A stretch of 64,000 nt of DNA from Taishania pollutisoli (GCF_014518315.1 NZ_JACVEL010000002.1:186001-250000); one strand, 5' to 3'; shown: positions 1 through 8,875, counted from the first letter of the stretch. The notes: generated by a model from the letters alone, not told the origin. Numbers and translations are program-made.

Positions 1-228
1 ATCGGTGTTGTTACAAGCGATAAGATGGACAAATCTATCGTTGTATCCGTTGAAAGAAAAGTAAAACACCCTAAGTATGGTAAGTTTGTCAAAAAAACTA
101 CTAAATTTGTGGCCCACGATGAGAAAAATGACTCCAATATCGGAGATACAGTTCGTATCATGGAAACACGTCCTTTGTCAAAAACAAAGAACTGGAGATT
201 AGTAGAAATTGTTGAGCGAGCTAAATAA
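1..228 (+). CDS. rpsQ: 30S ribosomal protein S17 (5' end outside window)
   Basis: S17 binds 16S rRNA in the small subunit body. The frame is open from base 1, and the 75 visible residues ([15 protein letters not shown]...) match the S17 OB-fold core and C-terminus, so only about 10 N-terminal residues are missing. The internal ATG at 25 is not the true start, because the conserved VTSDKM stretch lies upstream of it. It is followed 9 bases later by rplN, as is usual for the S10/spc cluster. Confidence 0.95.
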   Translation: MGVVTSDKMDKSIVVSVERKVKHPKYGKFVKKTTKFVAHDEKNDSNIGDTVRIMETRPLSKTKNWRLVEIVERAK

Positions 229-237
229 TTTTAAGTA

Positions 238-606
238 ATGATACAGAGTGAATCAAGACTTACAGTAGCAGATAACTCCGGAGCGAAGGAGGTGTTGTGC
301 ATCCGTGTATTGGGTGGTACAAAACGTCGTTACGCTTCTGTCGGAGACAAAATCGTAGTTGCTGTTAAGAGCGCAGCGCCCTCTGGAGCCGTTAAAAAGG
401 GAGCGGTTGCCAAGGCAGTAGTAGTAAGAACAAAAAAAGAAGTACGTCGTGCGGACGGTTCTTACATTCGTTTCGATGATAACGCGTGCGTTATCTTGAA
501 TCAGGCGGGGGACATGAGAGGAACCCGTATTTTCGGACCAGTTGCTCGTGAGCTACGTGAAAACGATTATATGAAGATCGTTTCATTGGCTCCTGAGGTA
601 CTTTAA
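238..606 (+). CDS. rplN: 50S ribosomal protein L14
   Basis: L14 sits at the subunit interface of the 50S particle. The 122-residue length is exactly the family norm. The start [18 protein letters not shown] and the core [15 protein letters not shown] are hallmark L14 sequence. It lies between rpsQ and rplX in the conserved spc order, and co-transcription is inferred from the 9- and 13-base gaps. Confidence 0.98.
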   Translation: MIQSESRLTVADNSGAKEVLCIRVLGGTKRRYASVGDKIVVAVKSAAPSGAVKKGAVAKAVVVRTKKEVRRADGSYIRFDDNACVILNQAGDMRGTRIFGPVARELRENDYMKIVSLAPEVL

Positions 607-619
607 ATGAATGGAAGTC

Positions 620-937
620 ATGCAACAGAAATTACACATTAAAGTAGGTGACACTGTTAAGGTTATTAGCGGTACGTCACGTAATCAGGAAGGAAAAATC
701 CTTGCGATTGACAGAAAGAAATCCCGTGCAATTGTGGAAGGAGTGAACATCGTTAAGAAACACTCTAAGCCAAGCGCACAAGACCCTCAGGGAGGAATCG
801 TGGAGAAAGAAGCAAGTATTCACATTTCAAACCTTATGGTTGTTCACAACGGCGAGGCAACACGCATCGGACGTAAGTTGAACAAAGAAGGAAAATTAGT
901 TCGTTATTCAAAAAAGTCAGGGGAGGAGATTAAATAA
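620..937 (+). CDS. rplX: 50S ribosomal protein L24
   Basis: L24 is an early 50S assembly initiator with an N-terminal KOW fold ([11 protein letters not shown], then EGKILAID). I chose the ATG at 620 (MQQKLHIK...), which gives 105 residues and the usual N-terminus. An upstream in-frame ATG at 611 would add only MEV. The stop codon overlaps the rplE start by one base (TAATG), indicating translational coupling. Confidence 0.95.
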   Translation: MQQKLHIKVGDTVKVISGTSRNQEGKILAIDRKKSRAIVEGVNIVKKHSKPSAQDPQGGIVEKEASIHISNLMVVHNGEATRIGRKLNKEGKLVRYSKKSGEEIK

Positions 938-1488
938 TGAGTTATACACCACGACTTAAGGAAAAGTATAAAGCAGAGATTATCCCTGCTTTGACTGAAC
1001 AGTTCGGATACAAGTCTAGTATGCGTGTACCGAAACTGACAAAAATTGTTTTGAGCCAGGGATTGGGTGATGCTGTAGCCGACAAGAAAATTGTTGAAAC
1101 TGCAGTAGACGAATTATCCAGAATCGCCGGACAAAAAGCAGTATCGACAAATTCCAAAAAGGACATCTCTAACTTTAAGTTGAGAAAAGGAATGCCGATC
1201 GGGACAAAAGTAACGTTGAGAGGAGATAATATGTATGATTTCCTGGATCGTTTGATCTCTATCGCACTTCCGAGAACTCGTGACTTCAGAGGGGTGAGCC
1301 CGAAAGGATTTGATGGACGCGGAAACTTCAACTATGGAGTGAAAGAACACATCATTTTCCCGGAAATTGATATCGATAAAGTGAACCGCATTTTAGGAAT
1401 GGATATTACGTTCGTGACAACTGCTGAGACAGACGAAGAAGGTAGAGCATTGTTGGATGCATTCGGATTCCCATTTATAAAAAAATAA
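937..1488 (+). CDS. rplE: 50S ribosomal protein L5
   Basis: L5 binds 5S rRNA in the central protuberance. The protein has 183 residues. The motifs [25 protein letters not shown] and the C-terminal DAFGFPF are characteristic. It overlaps the rplX stop by one base and is followed three bases later by rpsN. An antisense ORF across this gene has no family resemblance and is a shadow. Confidence 0.98.
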   Translation: MSYTPRLKEKYKAEIIPALTEQFGYKSSMRVPKLTKIVLSQGLGDAVADKKIVETAVDELSRIAGQKAVSTNSKKDISNFKLRKGMPIGTKVTLRGDNMYDFLDRLISIALPRTRDFRGVSPKGFDGRGNFNYGVKEHIIFPEIDIDKVNRILGMDITFVTTAETDEEGRALLDAFGFPFIKK

Positions 1489-1491
1489 GAG

Positions 1492-1806
1492 ATGGCAAAA
1501 GAATCAATGAAAGCGCGTGAGCGCAAAAGAGAAAAACTCAACGCACGTTACGCGAAAAGACGTGAGGAATTGGTAAAGGTGTTAAAATCTGCTGATAACT
1601 CAGACGAAGTCGGAGCTGCGAAATGGGATGCAATGATGGCATTGCAAAAATTGCCTGCTAACTCTGCAAAAAACAGACAGCACAACCGTTGTGGTCTTAC
1701 AGGACGTCCAAGAGGTTACATGCGTCAGTTTGGTATTTCACGTGTTACTTTCCGTGAAATGGCATTGGCAGGAAAAATCCCGGGAGTAAAAAAAGCAAGC
1801 TGGTAA
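1492..1806 (+). CDS. rpsN: 30S ribosomal protein S14, zinc-free (C-minus) type
   Basis: S14 joins the head of the 30S subunit. At 104 residues this is the long form. The C-terminal [20 protein letters not shown] matches S14, but only one cysteine is present, so the four-Cys zinc ribbon of the short form is absent. That suggests independence from zinc supply, as in the E. coli form. A structured spacer with a possible promoter follows before rpsH. Confidence 0.97.
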   Translation: MAKESMKARERKREKLNARYAKRREELVKVLKSADNSDEVGAAKWDAMMALQKLPANSAKNRQHNRCGLTGRPRGYMRQFGISRVTFREMALAGKIPGVKKASW

Positions 1807-1818
1807 AAAATATTTTTA

Positions 1819-1826
1819 TATATTTG
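1819..1826 (+). promoter_or_regulatory. Bacteroidetes-type -7 element upstream of rpsH
   Basis: TATATTTG fits the TAnnTTTG -7 consensus exactly. No convincing TTTG -33 box is present at about 20 bases upstream, so promoter strength is uncertain. Initiation would fall near 1833 and give a leader containing the hairpin at 1858-1893. Confidence 0.4.
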
Positions 1827-1857
1827 CAGCCCAATTTTGTATTATTAACTGATTAAA

Positions 1858-1893
1858 GGTTCGGTATGTCATTTTTATGGCATACCGAAAACC
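1858..1893 (+). promoter_or_regulatory. Hairpin in the rpsN-rpsH spacer
   Basis: GGTTCGGTATG (1858-1868) can pair with CATACCGAA (1881-1889) and the flanking ACC, giving at least 9 perfect pairs around a 12-base loop. There is no U-run after it, so it is not a terminator. It ends 20 bases before the rpsH start, where it could affect S8 translation. That role is inference. Confidence 0.5.
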
Positions 1894-1913
1894 ATAATCG
1901 CAATTTTTTTTAT

Positions 1914-2312
1914 ATGTATACAGATCCAATAGCAGATTATCTGACGCGTATTCGTAACGCAAGTTCTGCTGGCTTGAAAACAGTTGAGATCCCTGCATCT
2001 AACACAAAAAAAGCGATCACGCAGATTTTGTTCGACCAGGGGTACATCACCAATTACAAGTTTGAAGATGATTCAAAGCAAGGAATTATTAAAATCGCTT
2101 TGAAATACAATCCTTCGACAAAAGTTCCTGCGATCACTAAGATCCAGCGGGCATCAAGACCAGGTCTTCGTAAGTATGCAGGAGCACAAGAGCTTCCACG
2201 TGTAATTAACGGACTTGGAATTGCAATTGTTTCTACTTCTCACGGAGTAATTACAGACAAAGAAGCAAGAAAGCAAAACGTAGGTGGAGAAATTCTTTGC
2301 TACGTATATTAA
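1914..2312 (+). CDS. rpsH: 30S ribosomal protein S8
   Basis: S8 is a primary 16S rRNA binder. In E. coli it also represses the spc operon by binding its mRNA. The start at 1914 ([16 protein letters not shown]) matches the conserved N-terminus and gives 132 residues. The open frame continues upstream to an ATG at 1866, but that ATG lies inside the 1858-1893 hairpin and would add 16 atypical residues. The C-terminal [13 protein letters not shown] motif is present. Confidence 0.97.
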   Translation: MYTDPIADYLTRIRNASSAGLKTVEIPASNTKKAITQILFDQGYITNYKFEDDSKQGIIKIALKYNPSTKVPAITKIQRASRPGLRKYAGAQELPRVINGLGIAIVSTSHGVITDKEARKQNVGGEILCYVY

Positions 2313-2331
2313 TCTTTAACAAAAAACAAAA

Positions 2332-2889
2332 ATGTCAAGGATAGGTAAATCCCCAGTTAACATCCCGAGTGGAGTAGACGTAAAGTTTGACGGTAAAGTG
2401 ATTACTGTTAAAGGTTCCAAAGGAGAATTGACTCAGGTTATCGATACCGATAGCGTGAATTTGTCAATTGAAGACGGAACAGTAACTTTCAGCCGCGCAT
2501 CAGACGCACCTGCCCATAGAGCAAAACATGGTTTATACCGTGCATTGCTTCAGAATATGGTGGTTGGCGTTTCAGAAGGGTTCAAAAAGGAATTGGAAAT
2601 CGTAGGGGTTGGATACCGTGCGACAGCAACAGGACAAACACTGGAGCTTGCATTGGGATACTCTCACCCGTATATCTTCGAAATTCCGAAAGAAGTAAAG
2701 GTATCTGCAGACACCCAAAAAGGTAAGGCACCAGTGGTAACACTTGAGTCGCACGACAATCAGCTTTTGGGTCAGGTTGCTGCCAAAATTCGTTCCCTTC
2801 GTAAGCCAGAACCATACAAAGGAAAAGGTATTAAGTTTGTAGGCGAGGAAATCAGAAGAAAAGCAGGAAAATCTGCAGGTAAAAAATAA
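2332..2889 (+). CDS. rplF: 50S ribosomal protein L6
   Basis: L6 lies near the GTPase-associated centre of the 50S subunit. The 185 residues begin MSRIGKSPVNIPSGV, and the second domain carries KPEPYKGKGIKF, the family signature. A lysine-rich tail (GKSAGKK) closes the protein. It is placed 19 bases after rpsH and 10 before rplR. Confidence 0.98.
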   Translation: MSRIGKSPVNIPSGVDVKFDGKVITVKGSKGELTQVIDTDSVNLSIEDGTVTFSRASDAPAHRAKHGLYRALLQNMVVGVSEGFKKELEIVGVGYRATATGQTLELALGYSHPYIFEIPKEVKVSADTQKGKAPVVTLESHDNQLLGQVAAKIRSLRKPEPYKGKGIKFVGEEIRRKAGKSAGKK

Positions 2890-2899
2890 AACTTAAGTT

Positions 2900-3253
2900 A
2901 TGGCATTTAGTAAATTAAATAGAAGAGCAAAAATCAAACGAAGAATCAGAAAGAAAATTTCTGGTACTTCTATGGTGCCTAGATTGTCAGTTTTTCGTAG
3001 TAACAAACAAATCTATGCGCAAGTAATAGATGATACTACAGGAAAGACATTAGTATCCGCATCTTCTTACAACAACAAAGCAGCTGAAAAGAAAAACAAA
3101 TCTGAGCAAGCTGCAGTAGTAGGAAAAGAAGTTGCAGAAAAAGCAGTAAAAGCCGGAATCGAGAGCGTTGTGTTTGACCGCAACGGATACTTGTACCACG
3201 GGAGAGTTAAATCATTAGCTGACTCAGCAAGAGAAGGCGGTTTAAAATTTTAA
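2900..3253 (+). CDS. rplR: 50S ribosomal protein L18
   Basis: L18 binds 5S rRNA together with L5. The 117-residue protein has a basic N-terminus ([13 protein letters not shown]), then [18 protein letters not shown] and the C-terminal [20 protein letters not shown] block typical of L18. The rpsE start follows the stop by three bases. Confidence 0.98.
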   Translation: MAFSKLNRRAKIKRRIRKKISGTSMVPRLSVFRSNKQIYAQVIDDTTGKTLVSASSYNNKAAEKKNKSEQAAVVGKEVAEKAVKAGIESVVFDRNGYLYHGRVKSLADSAREGGLKF

Positions 3254-3256
3254 GAA

Positions 3257-3775
3257 ATGGCGACACAAGCAGTAAACAAAGTAAAATCTTCGGATATAGA
3301 GCTTAAAGATAAGTTGGTGGCCGTAAACCGCGTTACGAAAGTTACAAAAGGAGGACGTACATTCTCTTTTTCAGCAATCGTTGTAGTTGGTGATGAAAAC
3401 GGAATCGTTGGTCATGGCTTAGGAAAAGCAAAAGAAGTTACAGAAGCAATCACAAAAGGGATTGACGATGCGAAAAAGAACCTGATCAAAGTTCCGATTT
3501 TGAAAGGGACAGTTCCACATCCTCAAAAAGGAAAATTCGGTGGTGCCAGCGTATTGTTGAAACCAGCTTCTGAAGGTACGGGAGTAATCGCAGGTGGTGC
3601 GATGCGTTCAGTGCTGGAAAGTGTAGGTATACACAATGTATTAGCGAAATCTCAGGGCTCATCAAACCCGCATAACGTAGTGAAAGCAACAATCGATGCA
3701 TTGTCTCAAATGAGAGATGCGGTATCTGTTGCAAGACAGCGTGGTATTTCGTTGGATAAAGTATTTAATGGTTAA
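3257..3775 (+). CDS. rpsE: 30S ribosomal protein S5
   Basis: S5 contributes to decoding fidelity and mRNA unwinding. The 172 residues contain the S5 N-terminal dsRNA-binding fold ([16 protein letters not shown], then [11 protein letters not shown]) and the C-terminal domain with [12 protein letters not shown]. Length and order are normal. rpmD begins 13 bases after the stop. Confidence 0.98.
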   Translation: MATQAVNKVKSSDIELKDKLVAVNRVTKVTKGGRTFSFSAIVVVGDENGIVGHGLGKAKEVTEAITKGIDDAKKNLIKVPILKGTVPHPQKGKFGGASVLLKPASEGTGVIAGGAMRSVLESVGIHNVLAKSQGSSNPHNVVKATIDALSQMRDAVSVARQRGISLDKVFNG

Positions 3776-3788
3776 TAGAGACAAAGAC

Positions 3789-3965
3789 ATGGCTACAATT
3801 AAAATTAAGCAGGTAAGAAGCGCTATTAATCGTCCGGCGGTACAAAAAGCTACGATAAAAGCGTTAGGATTGAGAAAGTTGAATCAAGTAATTGAAAAAG
3901 AAGCAACTCCTCAAATCTTGGGAATGGTTAAAAAAGTTCAACACTTAATTGAAGTTGTTGAGTAA
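3789..3965 (+). CDS. rpmD: 50S ribosomal protein L30
   Basis: L30 is a small 50S protein. The ATG at 3789 gives 58 residues, the family norm (MATIKIKQVRSAINRP...ALGLRKLNQ). The frame is open upstream to 3717, but that stretch overlaps the rpsE end and encodes nothing L30-like. Confidence 0.96.
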   Translation: MATIKIKQVRSAINRPAVQKATIKALGLRKLNQVIEKEATPQILGMVKKVQHLIEVVE

Positions 3966-3984
3966 CTTAAAAAAACGATTTGAT

Positions 3985-4434
3985 ATGAGCACTTTACATA
4001 ATTTAACTCCTGCGAAAGGATCTGTTAAGGACAGAAAAAGAATCGCAAGAGGTCAAGGGTCCGGATACGGTGGAACATCTACACGTGGACACAAAGGAGC
4101 GAAATCCAGATCAGGGTATAGCAAGAAAATCGGATTCGAAGGAGGTCAGATGCCACTTCAAAGACGTGTACCTAAATTTGGTTTCAAAAATATAAACAGA
4201 GTAGAATACAAAGCAATCAATTTGGATATCATCCAGTCACTGATTGACCGTAAGAACGTAACGGAAATCACTCCTGAAGTTCTGCGCGAAAACGGACTGG
4301 TATCCAGAAATGAATTGGTAAAAGTTCTAGGAAGAGGTGAGTTAACTGCAAAGATTAATGTAACTGCACACAAATTTTCAGCGTCTGCAAAAGAAGCAAT
4401 TGAAAATAAAGGTGGGAATTGTTCAGAAATCTAA
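3985..4434 (+). CDS. rplO: 50S ribosomal protein L15
   Basis: L15 is a late 50S assembly protein. The start at 3985 (MSTLHNLTPAKGSVKDRKR) gives 149 residues, with the glycine/arginine-rich GQGSGYGGTSTRGHKG segment typical of L15 and the FEGGQMPLQRRVPKFGF block. An in-frame ATG at 3949 lies inside rpmD and is rejected. A possible secY promoter overlaps the stop region. Confidence 0.97.
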   Translation: MSTLHNLTPAKGSVKDRKRIARGQGSGYGGTSTRGHKGAKSRSGYSKKIGFEGGQMPLQRRVPKFGFKNINRVEYKAINLDIIQSLIDRKNVTEITPEVLRENGLVSRNELVKVLGRGELTAKINVTAHKFSASAKEAIENKGGNCSEI

Positions 4435-4435
4435 T

Positions 4436-4443
4436 TAACTTTG
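4436..4443 (+). promoter_or_regulatory. Possible -7 element before secY
   Basis: TAACTTTG fits the TAnnTTTG consensus exactly, and initiation near 4450 would lie just before the secY ATG at 4460. No good -33 box is visible, so this may be a chance match or a weak internal promoter. Confidence 0.3.
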
Positions 4444-4459
4444 CCAACATTTTTATAAA

Positions 4460-5800
4460 ATGAAGCGTTTTATACAGAACATAAAAAACATCTGGAAAGT
4501 GGAAGAGTTGAGAAAGCGAATTCTCTTAACTCTTTCGCTTATTTTGATTTACCGTTTGGGGTCATTCATTATTATTCCGGGTGTAAATTATACTGCGTTA
4601 GCACAGGCTAACCAAGCTGGTTCAGCAAATGTACTGGAAGATTTACTTTCTCTCTTCTCGGGAGGAGGGTTTACCAATGCCTCTATTATGGCACTGGGGA
4701 TCATGCCTTACATTAGTGCATCGATCATTATGCAACTCTTGGGGATGGCAGTTCCTGCCGTTCAGAAGATGCAGAATGAAGGTGAATCAGGTAGAAAACG
4801 TATCAACAACTACACACGAATTCTAACAATCGGAATCTGTGCTTTACAGGCTCCGAGTTATCTGGCTCTTTACGTTAAAAGTAAAGGAGCGATGCCTGCG
4901 GATGAAACTACTTTGTGGTGGGTTCAGACGATCCTGGTGTTGGTTGCAGGTGCAATGTTTGCTGTGTGGTTGGGTGAGCGTATTACTGAGAAAGGAATCG
5001 GTAACGGTATCTCGTTGTTGATTACTGTCGGAATCCTTGCTCGTTTGCCGCAATCGTTTATCTCCGAAGTTGGTATCAACGAAGGAAACCTGATTAAAAT
5101 CGTTCTTGAAATCGTAGCGTTCATGGTGGTTGTAATGGCAACTATTTTCATTGTACAGGGAGTTCGAAAAATTCCGTTAAACACAGCGAAAAGAGTTGTT
5201 GGATCCCGATCTGTTGAAGATGCACAGGGAGCACGCAACTACTTGCCGATTAAAGTAAATGCTTCGGGAGTAATGCCGATCATTTTCGCACAGGCAATCG
5301 TTACCATTCCAATGATGTTATTTGCTTCCAACACGGAAACACCAAGTAAATTGCAAACAGCAATGAGCGATCCGTACGGATTGTGGTACAACGTGATTCT
5401 GGCGGTATTGATCATCGTATTTACGTATTTCTATACGGCGATCATGATCAACCCGAAGAAAATTGCCGATGATTTAAAGAGAAGTGGTGGATTCATCCCG
5501 GGAGTAAGACCAGGTGAAGAAACAGCTGATTACATCGATTCATTGGTGTCGCGTATCACATTCCCGGGATCATTATTCCTGGCGGCGATTGCAATTATTC
5601 CTGCAATTGCTTCTTTGGCCGGTGTAAACGGTCAGTTCGCAATGTTCTTTGGTGGAACTTCTATCCTGATCATGGTCGGTGTTGTATTGGATACATTGCA
5701 ACAAATCGAATCGTACTTGTTGAACCGCCATATGGATGGATTGATGGAAGGTACACGTGTGAAAGGTAGAAGGTCTGCAAACGAATTATCCGGATTTTAA
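4460..5800 (+). CDS. secY: Preprotein translocase subunit SecY
   Basis: SecY forms the protein-conducting channel of the Sec translocon in the inner membrane. The 446-residue protein shows about ten hydrophobic segments. The first follows a basic N-terminus (residues about 20-40), and later comes the plug/TM2 region LGIMPYISASIIMQLLG. The cytoplasmic loops VRPGEETADYID and the C-terminal KGRRSANELSGF are typical. It is embedded in the ribosomal cluster as in most bacteria, with infA three bases after the stop. Confidence 0.98.
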   Translation: MKRFIQNIKNIWKVEELRKRILLTLSLILIYRLGSFIIIPGVNYTALAQANQAGSANVLEDLLSLFSGGGFTNASIMALGIMPYISASIIMQLLGMAVPAVQKMQNEGESGRKRINNYTRILTIGICALQAPSYLALYVKSKGAMPADETTLWWVQTILVLVAGAMFAVWLGERITEKGIGNGISLLITVGILARLPQSFISEVGINEGNLIKIVLEIVAFMVVVMATIFIVQGVRKIPLNTAKRVVGSRSVEDAQGARNYLPIKVNASGVMPIIFAQAIVTIPMMLFASNTETPSKLQTAMSDPYGLWYNVILAVLIIVFTYFYTAIMINPKKIADDLKRSGGFIPGVRPGEETADYIDSLVSRITFPGSLFLAAIAIIPAIASLAGVNGQFAMFFGGTSILIMVGVVLDTLQQIESYLLNRHMDGLMEGTRVKGRRSANELSGF

Positions 5801-5803
5801 GAT

Positions 5804-6022
5804 ATGGCGAAGCAGACATCAATTGAACAGGATGGAACAATCATCGAAGCATTGTCAAATGCGATGTTCCGTGTCGAGTTGGAAAACGGTCACGTGATTA
5901 CAGCTCACATTTCAGGTAAAATGCGCATGTTTTACATCAAAATTTTACCTGGAGACAGAGTGAAAGTGGAAATGTCTCCTTATGATTTGACAAAGGGGCG
6001 AATCTCTTTCAGATATAAATAA
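5804..6022 (+). CDS. infA: Translation initiation factor IF-1
   Basis: IF-1 occupies the ribosomal A site during initiation. It is a 72-residue single S1/OB-fold protein of family-standard length, with [35 protein letters not shown] and [15 protein letters not shown]. The secY-infA-rpmJ-rpsM order, without adk or map between secY and infA, is common in Flavobacteriales. Confidence 0.98.
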   Translation: MAKQTSIEQDGTIIEALSNAMFRVELENGHVITAHISGKMRMFYIKILPGDRVKVEMSPYDLTKGRISFRYK

Positions 6023-6056
6023 AAGTAGAAGCTCAAAATATTAAAAAATTAGGAAA

Positions 6057-6173
6057 ATGAAAGTTAGAGCATCAGTAAAAAAACGTACTGCAGATTGCAA
6101 GATCGTTAAAAGAAAAGGTAGAGTTTACGTGATTAATAAAAAGAATCCGAAACTTAAACAAAGACAAGGATAA
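6057..6173 (+). CDS. rpmJ: 50S ribosomal protein L36, zinc-ligand-poor form
   Basis: Translating from the ATG at 6057 gives 38 residues ([20 protein letters not shown]...KLKQRQG), the L36 length and fold. L36 usually carries a C-C-C-H zinc knuckle, but here only one cysteine (residue 14) remains, so the zinc-independent form is inferred. It lies 34 bases after infA and 12 before rpsM. Confidence 0.95.
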   Translation: MKVRASVKKRTADCKIVKRKGRVYVINKKNPKLKQRQG

Positions 6174-6185
6174 TTATAGAAGATT

Positions 6186-6551
6186 ATGGCACGTATTGCA
6201 GGTATAGATTTACCAAAAAACAAAAGAGGTGTAATTGGATTAACTTACATCTTTGGTATCGGAAGAAGTACAGCTTCTCAAATTTTGAAAGATAACAACA
6301 TCGATGAAAACATCAAAGTATCTGAGTGGAATGACGATCAGATCGGTTTGATTCGTGAAGCAATCAACGCGATTAAAGTGGAAGGAGCATTGCGTTCTGA
6401 GATCCAGTTGAACATTAAGCGTTTGATGGACATCGGGTGCAACAGAGGAATTCGTCACCGTGCAGGTCTTCCGTTGAGAGGACAACGTACTAAGAACAAC
6501 TCCCGTACACGTAAAGGAAGAAGAAAAACGGTTGCAAACAAGAAAAAATAA
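6186..6551 (+). CDS. rpsM: 30S ribosomal protein S13
   Basis: S13 is a head protein contacting the P-site tRNA and the large subunit. The 121 residues begin [15 protein letters not shown] and contain the helix-two-turn-helix region and the C-terminal [22 protein letters not shown] tail that reaches the tRNAs. It is the first gene of the alpha-type group in this cluster. Confidence 0.98.
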   Translation: MARIAGIDLPKNKRGVIGLTYIFGIGRSTASQILKDNNIDENIKVSEWNDDQIGLIREAINAIKVEGALRSEIQLNIKRLMDIGCNRGIRHRAGLPLRGQRTKNNSRTRKGRRKTVANKKK

Positions 6552-6606
6552 TTAGATTTTTTCTGTACCTGTTTTTAAGTTTAATAAAAAACAATAGCTA
6601 GTTAAA

Positions 6607-6993
6607 ATGGCAAAGTCGAATCAAAAAAAGAAGAAGAACGTCAAAGTAGATGCATCGGGCGAAGCGCATATCCAAGCTACCTTCAACAATGTTATTATTT
6701 CTTTGACTAACGGAGCTGGTCAGGTTATTTCCTGGTCTTCTGCCGGTAAAATGGGCTTCAGAGGTTCTAAAAAGAACACTCCTTATGCTGCATTGGTTGC
6801 TGCTGAGGATGCTGCAAAAGAAGCACATGACTTCGGATTACGTCGCGTGAAAGTGTATGTGAAAGGACCAGGAGCAGGTCGCGAGTCTGCAATTCGTTCT
6901 ATTCACAACTCTGGTATCGAAGTAACTGAGATCATTGATGTAACTCCATTACCGCACAACGGTTGTCGTCCACCGAAAAGACGTCGCGTATAG
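6607..6993 (+). CDS. rpsK: 30S ribosomal protein S11
   Basis: S11 lines the platform near the mRNA exit site. The 128 residues include [34 protein letters not shown] and the C-terminal [18 protein letters not shown] signature. A 55-base spacer separates it from rpsM, and a structured 80-base spacer follows before rpsD. Confidence 0.98.
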   Translation: MAKSNQKKKKNVKVDASGEAHIQATFNNVIISLTNGAGQVISWSSAGKMGFRGSKKNTPYAALVAAEDAAKEAHDFGLRRVKVYVKGPGAGRESAIRSIHNSGIEVTEIIDVTPLPHNGCRPPKRRRV

Positions 6994-7007
6994 TAAATTA
7001 ATAACGA

Positions 7008-7057
7008 GAAAAGGATTCATGTCGTCGAAGGAAAGCCTTAATTCACGATACCTTTTC
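7008..7057 (+). promoter_or_regulatory. Structured leader upstream of rpsD
   Basis: GAAAAGG (7008-7014) pairs with CCTTTTC (7051-7057). Inside it GTCGT (7021-7025) pairs with ACGAT (7045-7049, one G-U), and AAGG (7028-7031) pairs with CCTT (7036-7039). The extended arm ends 16 bases before the rpsD start and has no terminator U-run. S4 is a known mRNA-binding autoregulator in other bacteria, so a regulatory role is plausible but inferred. Confidence 0.5.
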
Positions 7058-7073
7058 ATAAATAAATAGTAAA

Positions 7074-7682
7074 ATGGCAAGATATACAGGTCCAAAATCA
7101 AAAATTGCACGTCGTTTCCGTGATCCGATCTTCGGTCCGGACAAGGCGTTGGAAAGACGCGCTTACGGTCCGGGACAACACGGTCCGAACAAGCGTCGCG
7201 GAGGAAAACAATCTGAATACGCTATTCAGTTGGGTGAAAAACAAAAAGCAAAATACACATATGGTATTTTGGAGCGTCAGTTCTCTAACATGTACAAAAA
7301 AGCGAATGCGAAACCAGGAATTACCGGTGAAATTTTGTTACAATTGTGTGAGATGCGTTTGGATAACACAGTTTACCGTTTTGGTGTAGCGCCTTCAAGA
7401 AGAGCGGCTCGTCAGTTGGTAACACACAAGCACATCACTGTAAACGGTGAGATTGTTAATGTTCCCTCGTACCAGTTGAAACCTGGAGATGTAGTTGGGG
7501 TAAGAGAAAAATCCAAGTCATTGGAAACAATTACAGGAACACTTTCTTCCAACGGAAAAAAATACGATTGGTTGGCATGGGATAATGCAACAATGACAGG
7601 AACGTTATTAGCTGTTCCTGCTCGTGAAATGATCCCTGAGAACATCAAAGAGCAATTAATCGTCGAATTGTATTCGAAGTAA
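7074..7682 (+). CDS. rpsD: 30S ribosomal protein S4
   Basis: S4 nucleates 30S assembly and in several bacteria represses its own operon. The 202-residue protein starts [15 protein letters not shown] and carries the S4 RNA-binding domain ([31 protein letters not shown]). The zinc-ligand cysteines of some S4 N-termini are absent. It lies between rpsK and rpoA, each preceded by structured spacers. Confidence 0.98.
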   Translation: MARYTGPKSKIARRFRDPIFGPDKALERRAYGPGQHGPNKRRGGKQSEYAIQLGEKQKAKYTYGILERQFSNMYKKANAKPGITGEILLQLCEMRLDNTVYRFGVAPSRRAARQLVTHKHITVNGEIVNVPSYQLKPGDVVGVREKSKSLETITGTLSSNGKKYDWLAWDNATMTGTLLAVPAREMIPENIKEQLIVELYSK

Positions 7683-7705
7683 TAACGTATAAATTAACCA
7701 TTGAA

Positions 7706-7761
7706 TCGCAGCTAAAGGGTCTGATTGATTTTCTTCACTCTTTCATACCGCGCAACTGCGA
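7706..7761 (+). promoter_or_regulatory. Structured spacer upstream of rpoA
   Basis: TCGCAG (7706-7711) can pair with CTGCGA (7756-7761). Inside, AAAGGG (7714-7719) can pair with CTCTTT (7738-7743, one G-U). Together they make a two-step stem of about 12 pairs in a 105-base untranslated gap. Function unknown; it could set rpoA translation or processing relative to the r-protein genes. Confidence 0.4.
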
Positions 7762-7787
7762 GACAATTAAAAAGAAGAACAAACAAA

Positions 7788-8780
7788 ATGGCAATTTTAG
7801 ATTTTCAAAAACCGGATAAGGTTATTATGATCCAATCCGATGAGCACCACGGACAATTTGAATTCCGTCCGTTGGAGCCAGGATATGGTATTACAGTTGG
7901 TAACGCGTTGCGTCGCATCTTGCTTTCTTCATTGGAAGGGTTTGCAATCGCTTCTGTAAAGATTAAAGGAGCAGACCACGAGTTTACTACAATCAAAGGA
8001 GTGGTAGAAGATGTTACTGAAATCATCCTGAACTTGAAACAAGTACGTTTCAAGCAGCAAATTGAAGGAACGGATAATGAAGCTGTAGCAGTGACAATTT
8101 CCGGACAAGAGCAATTGACTGCAGGAGATTTGGGTAAATTTACATCCGCATTCCAGGTATTGAACCCTGATCTGGTAATCTGTAACCTGAATGCTTCCGT
8201 TAAATTGGAATTGGAATTGACGATCAACAAAGGACGTGGTTATGTTCCCGCTGAAGAGAACAAAACCGGGAACGCTCCGTTTGGAACGATCTTCGTTGAC
8301 TCCATTTACACACCGATTAAAAACGTGAAGTATTCAATCGAAAATTACCGTGTGGAGCAAAAAACGGATTATGAGAAATTAGTATTGGATATCACTACTG
8401 ATGGATCGATTCATCCGAAAGATGCTTTGAAAGAAGCAGCGAAAATTTTGATCCACCACTTCATGTTGTTCTCTGACGAACGCATCACACTTGACAGCGA
8501 AGTGAAAGCAGAAACGGAAGAGTTTGATGAGACTTCATTGCACATGAGACAATTGTTGAAATCTAAATTGGTAGATATGGACTTGTCTGTACGTGCATTG
8601 AACTGTTTGAAAGCAGCAGACGTTGAAACATTGGGTGATTTGGTTTCTTACAACAAGAACGATTTATTGAAGTTCCGTAACTTCGGTAAAAAATCACTGA
8701 CAGAGTTGGAAGACCTTGTTGAAAACAAAGGATTGAACTTCGGAATGAATGTTTCTAAATACAAATTAGACAAAGATTAG
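7788..8780 (+). CDS. rpoA: DNA-directed RNA polymerase subunit alpha
   Basis: Alpha dimerises to nucleate RNA polymerase assembly. The ATG at 7788 ([14 protein letters not shown]) gives 330 residues, the family size. The N-terminal domain carries [21 protein letters not shown], and the C-terminal domain (about 255-330) carries [19 protein letters not shown] and [10 protein letters not shown] for DNA and activator contact. The frame is open upstream to 7725 but that part lies in the structured spacer. The stop codon's last base begins the downstream pseudoknot-like element. Confidence 0.98.
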   Translation: MAILDFQKPDKVIMIQSDEHHGQFEFRPLEPGYGITVGNALRRILLSSLEGFAIASVKIKGADHEFTTIKGVVEDVTEIILNLKQVRFKQQIEGTDNEAVAVTISGQEQLTAGDLGKFTSAFQVLNPDLVICNLNASVKLELELTINKGRGYVPAEENKTGNAPFGTIFVDSIYTPIKNVKYSIENYRVEQKTDYEKLVLDITTDGSIHPKDALKEAAKILIHHFMLFSDERITLDSEVKAETEEFDETSLHMRQLLKSKLVDMDLSVRALNCLKAADVETLGDLVSYNKNDLLKFRNFGKKSLTELEDLVENKGLNFGMNVSKYKLDKD

Positions 8781-8848
8781 TATCGCAATTAATAATGTAA
8801 AATGGCGTAATAGGTGGTAAAATCCATGCGATACAAAAAGGATTTTAC
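8780..8848 (+). promoter_or_regulatory. Pseudoknot-ordered double stem between rpoA and rplQ
   Basis: There are two perfect inverted repeats in interleaved order. GTATCGCA (8780-8787) is complementary to TGCGATAC (8827-8834), and GTAAAATCC (8817-8825) is complementary to GGATTTTAC (8840-8848). The order A-B-A'-B' is that of an H-type pseudoknot, or of two mutually exclusive hairpins. The element ends 27 bases before the rplQ ATG and has no U-run. Regulation of rplQ is inference. Confidence 0.6.
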
Positions 8849-8875
8849 TAACCGTTACTTACGAAATTAAATAAA

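Noticed and set aside
942-1331. Long antisense ORF over rplE
   Set aside because: It lies wholly inside a certain gene and shows no family pattern; it arises from codon composition.
1866-1913. N-terminal extension of S8
   Set aside because: Its ATG lies in a hairpin and the 16 extra residues are not found in S8 proteins; the conserved start is at 1914.
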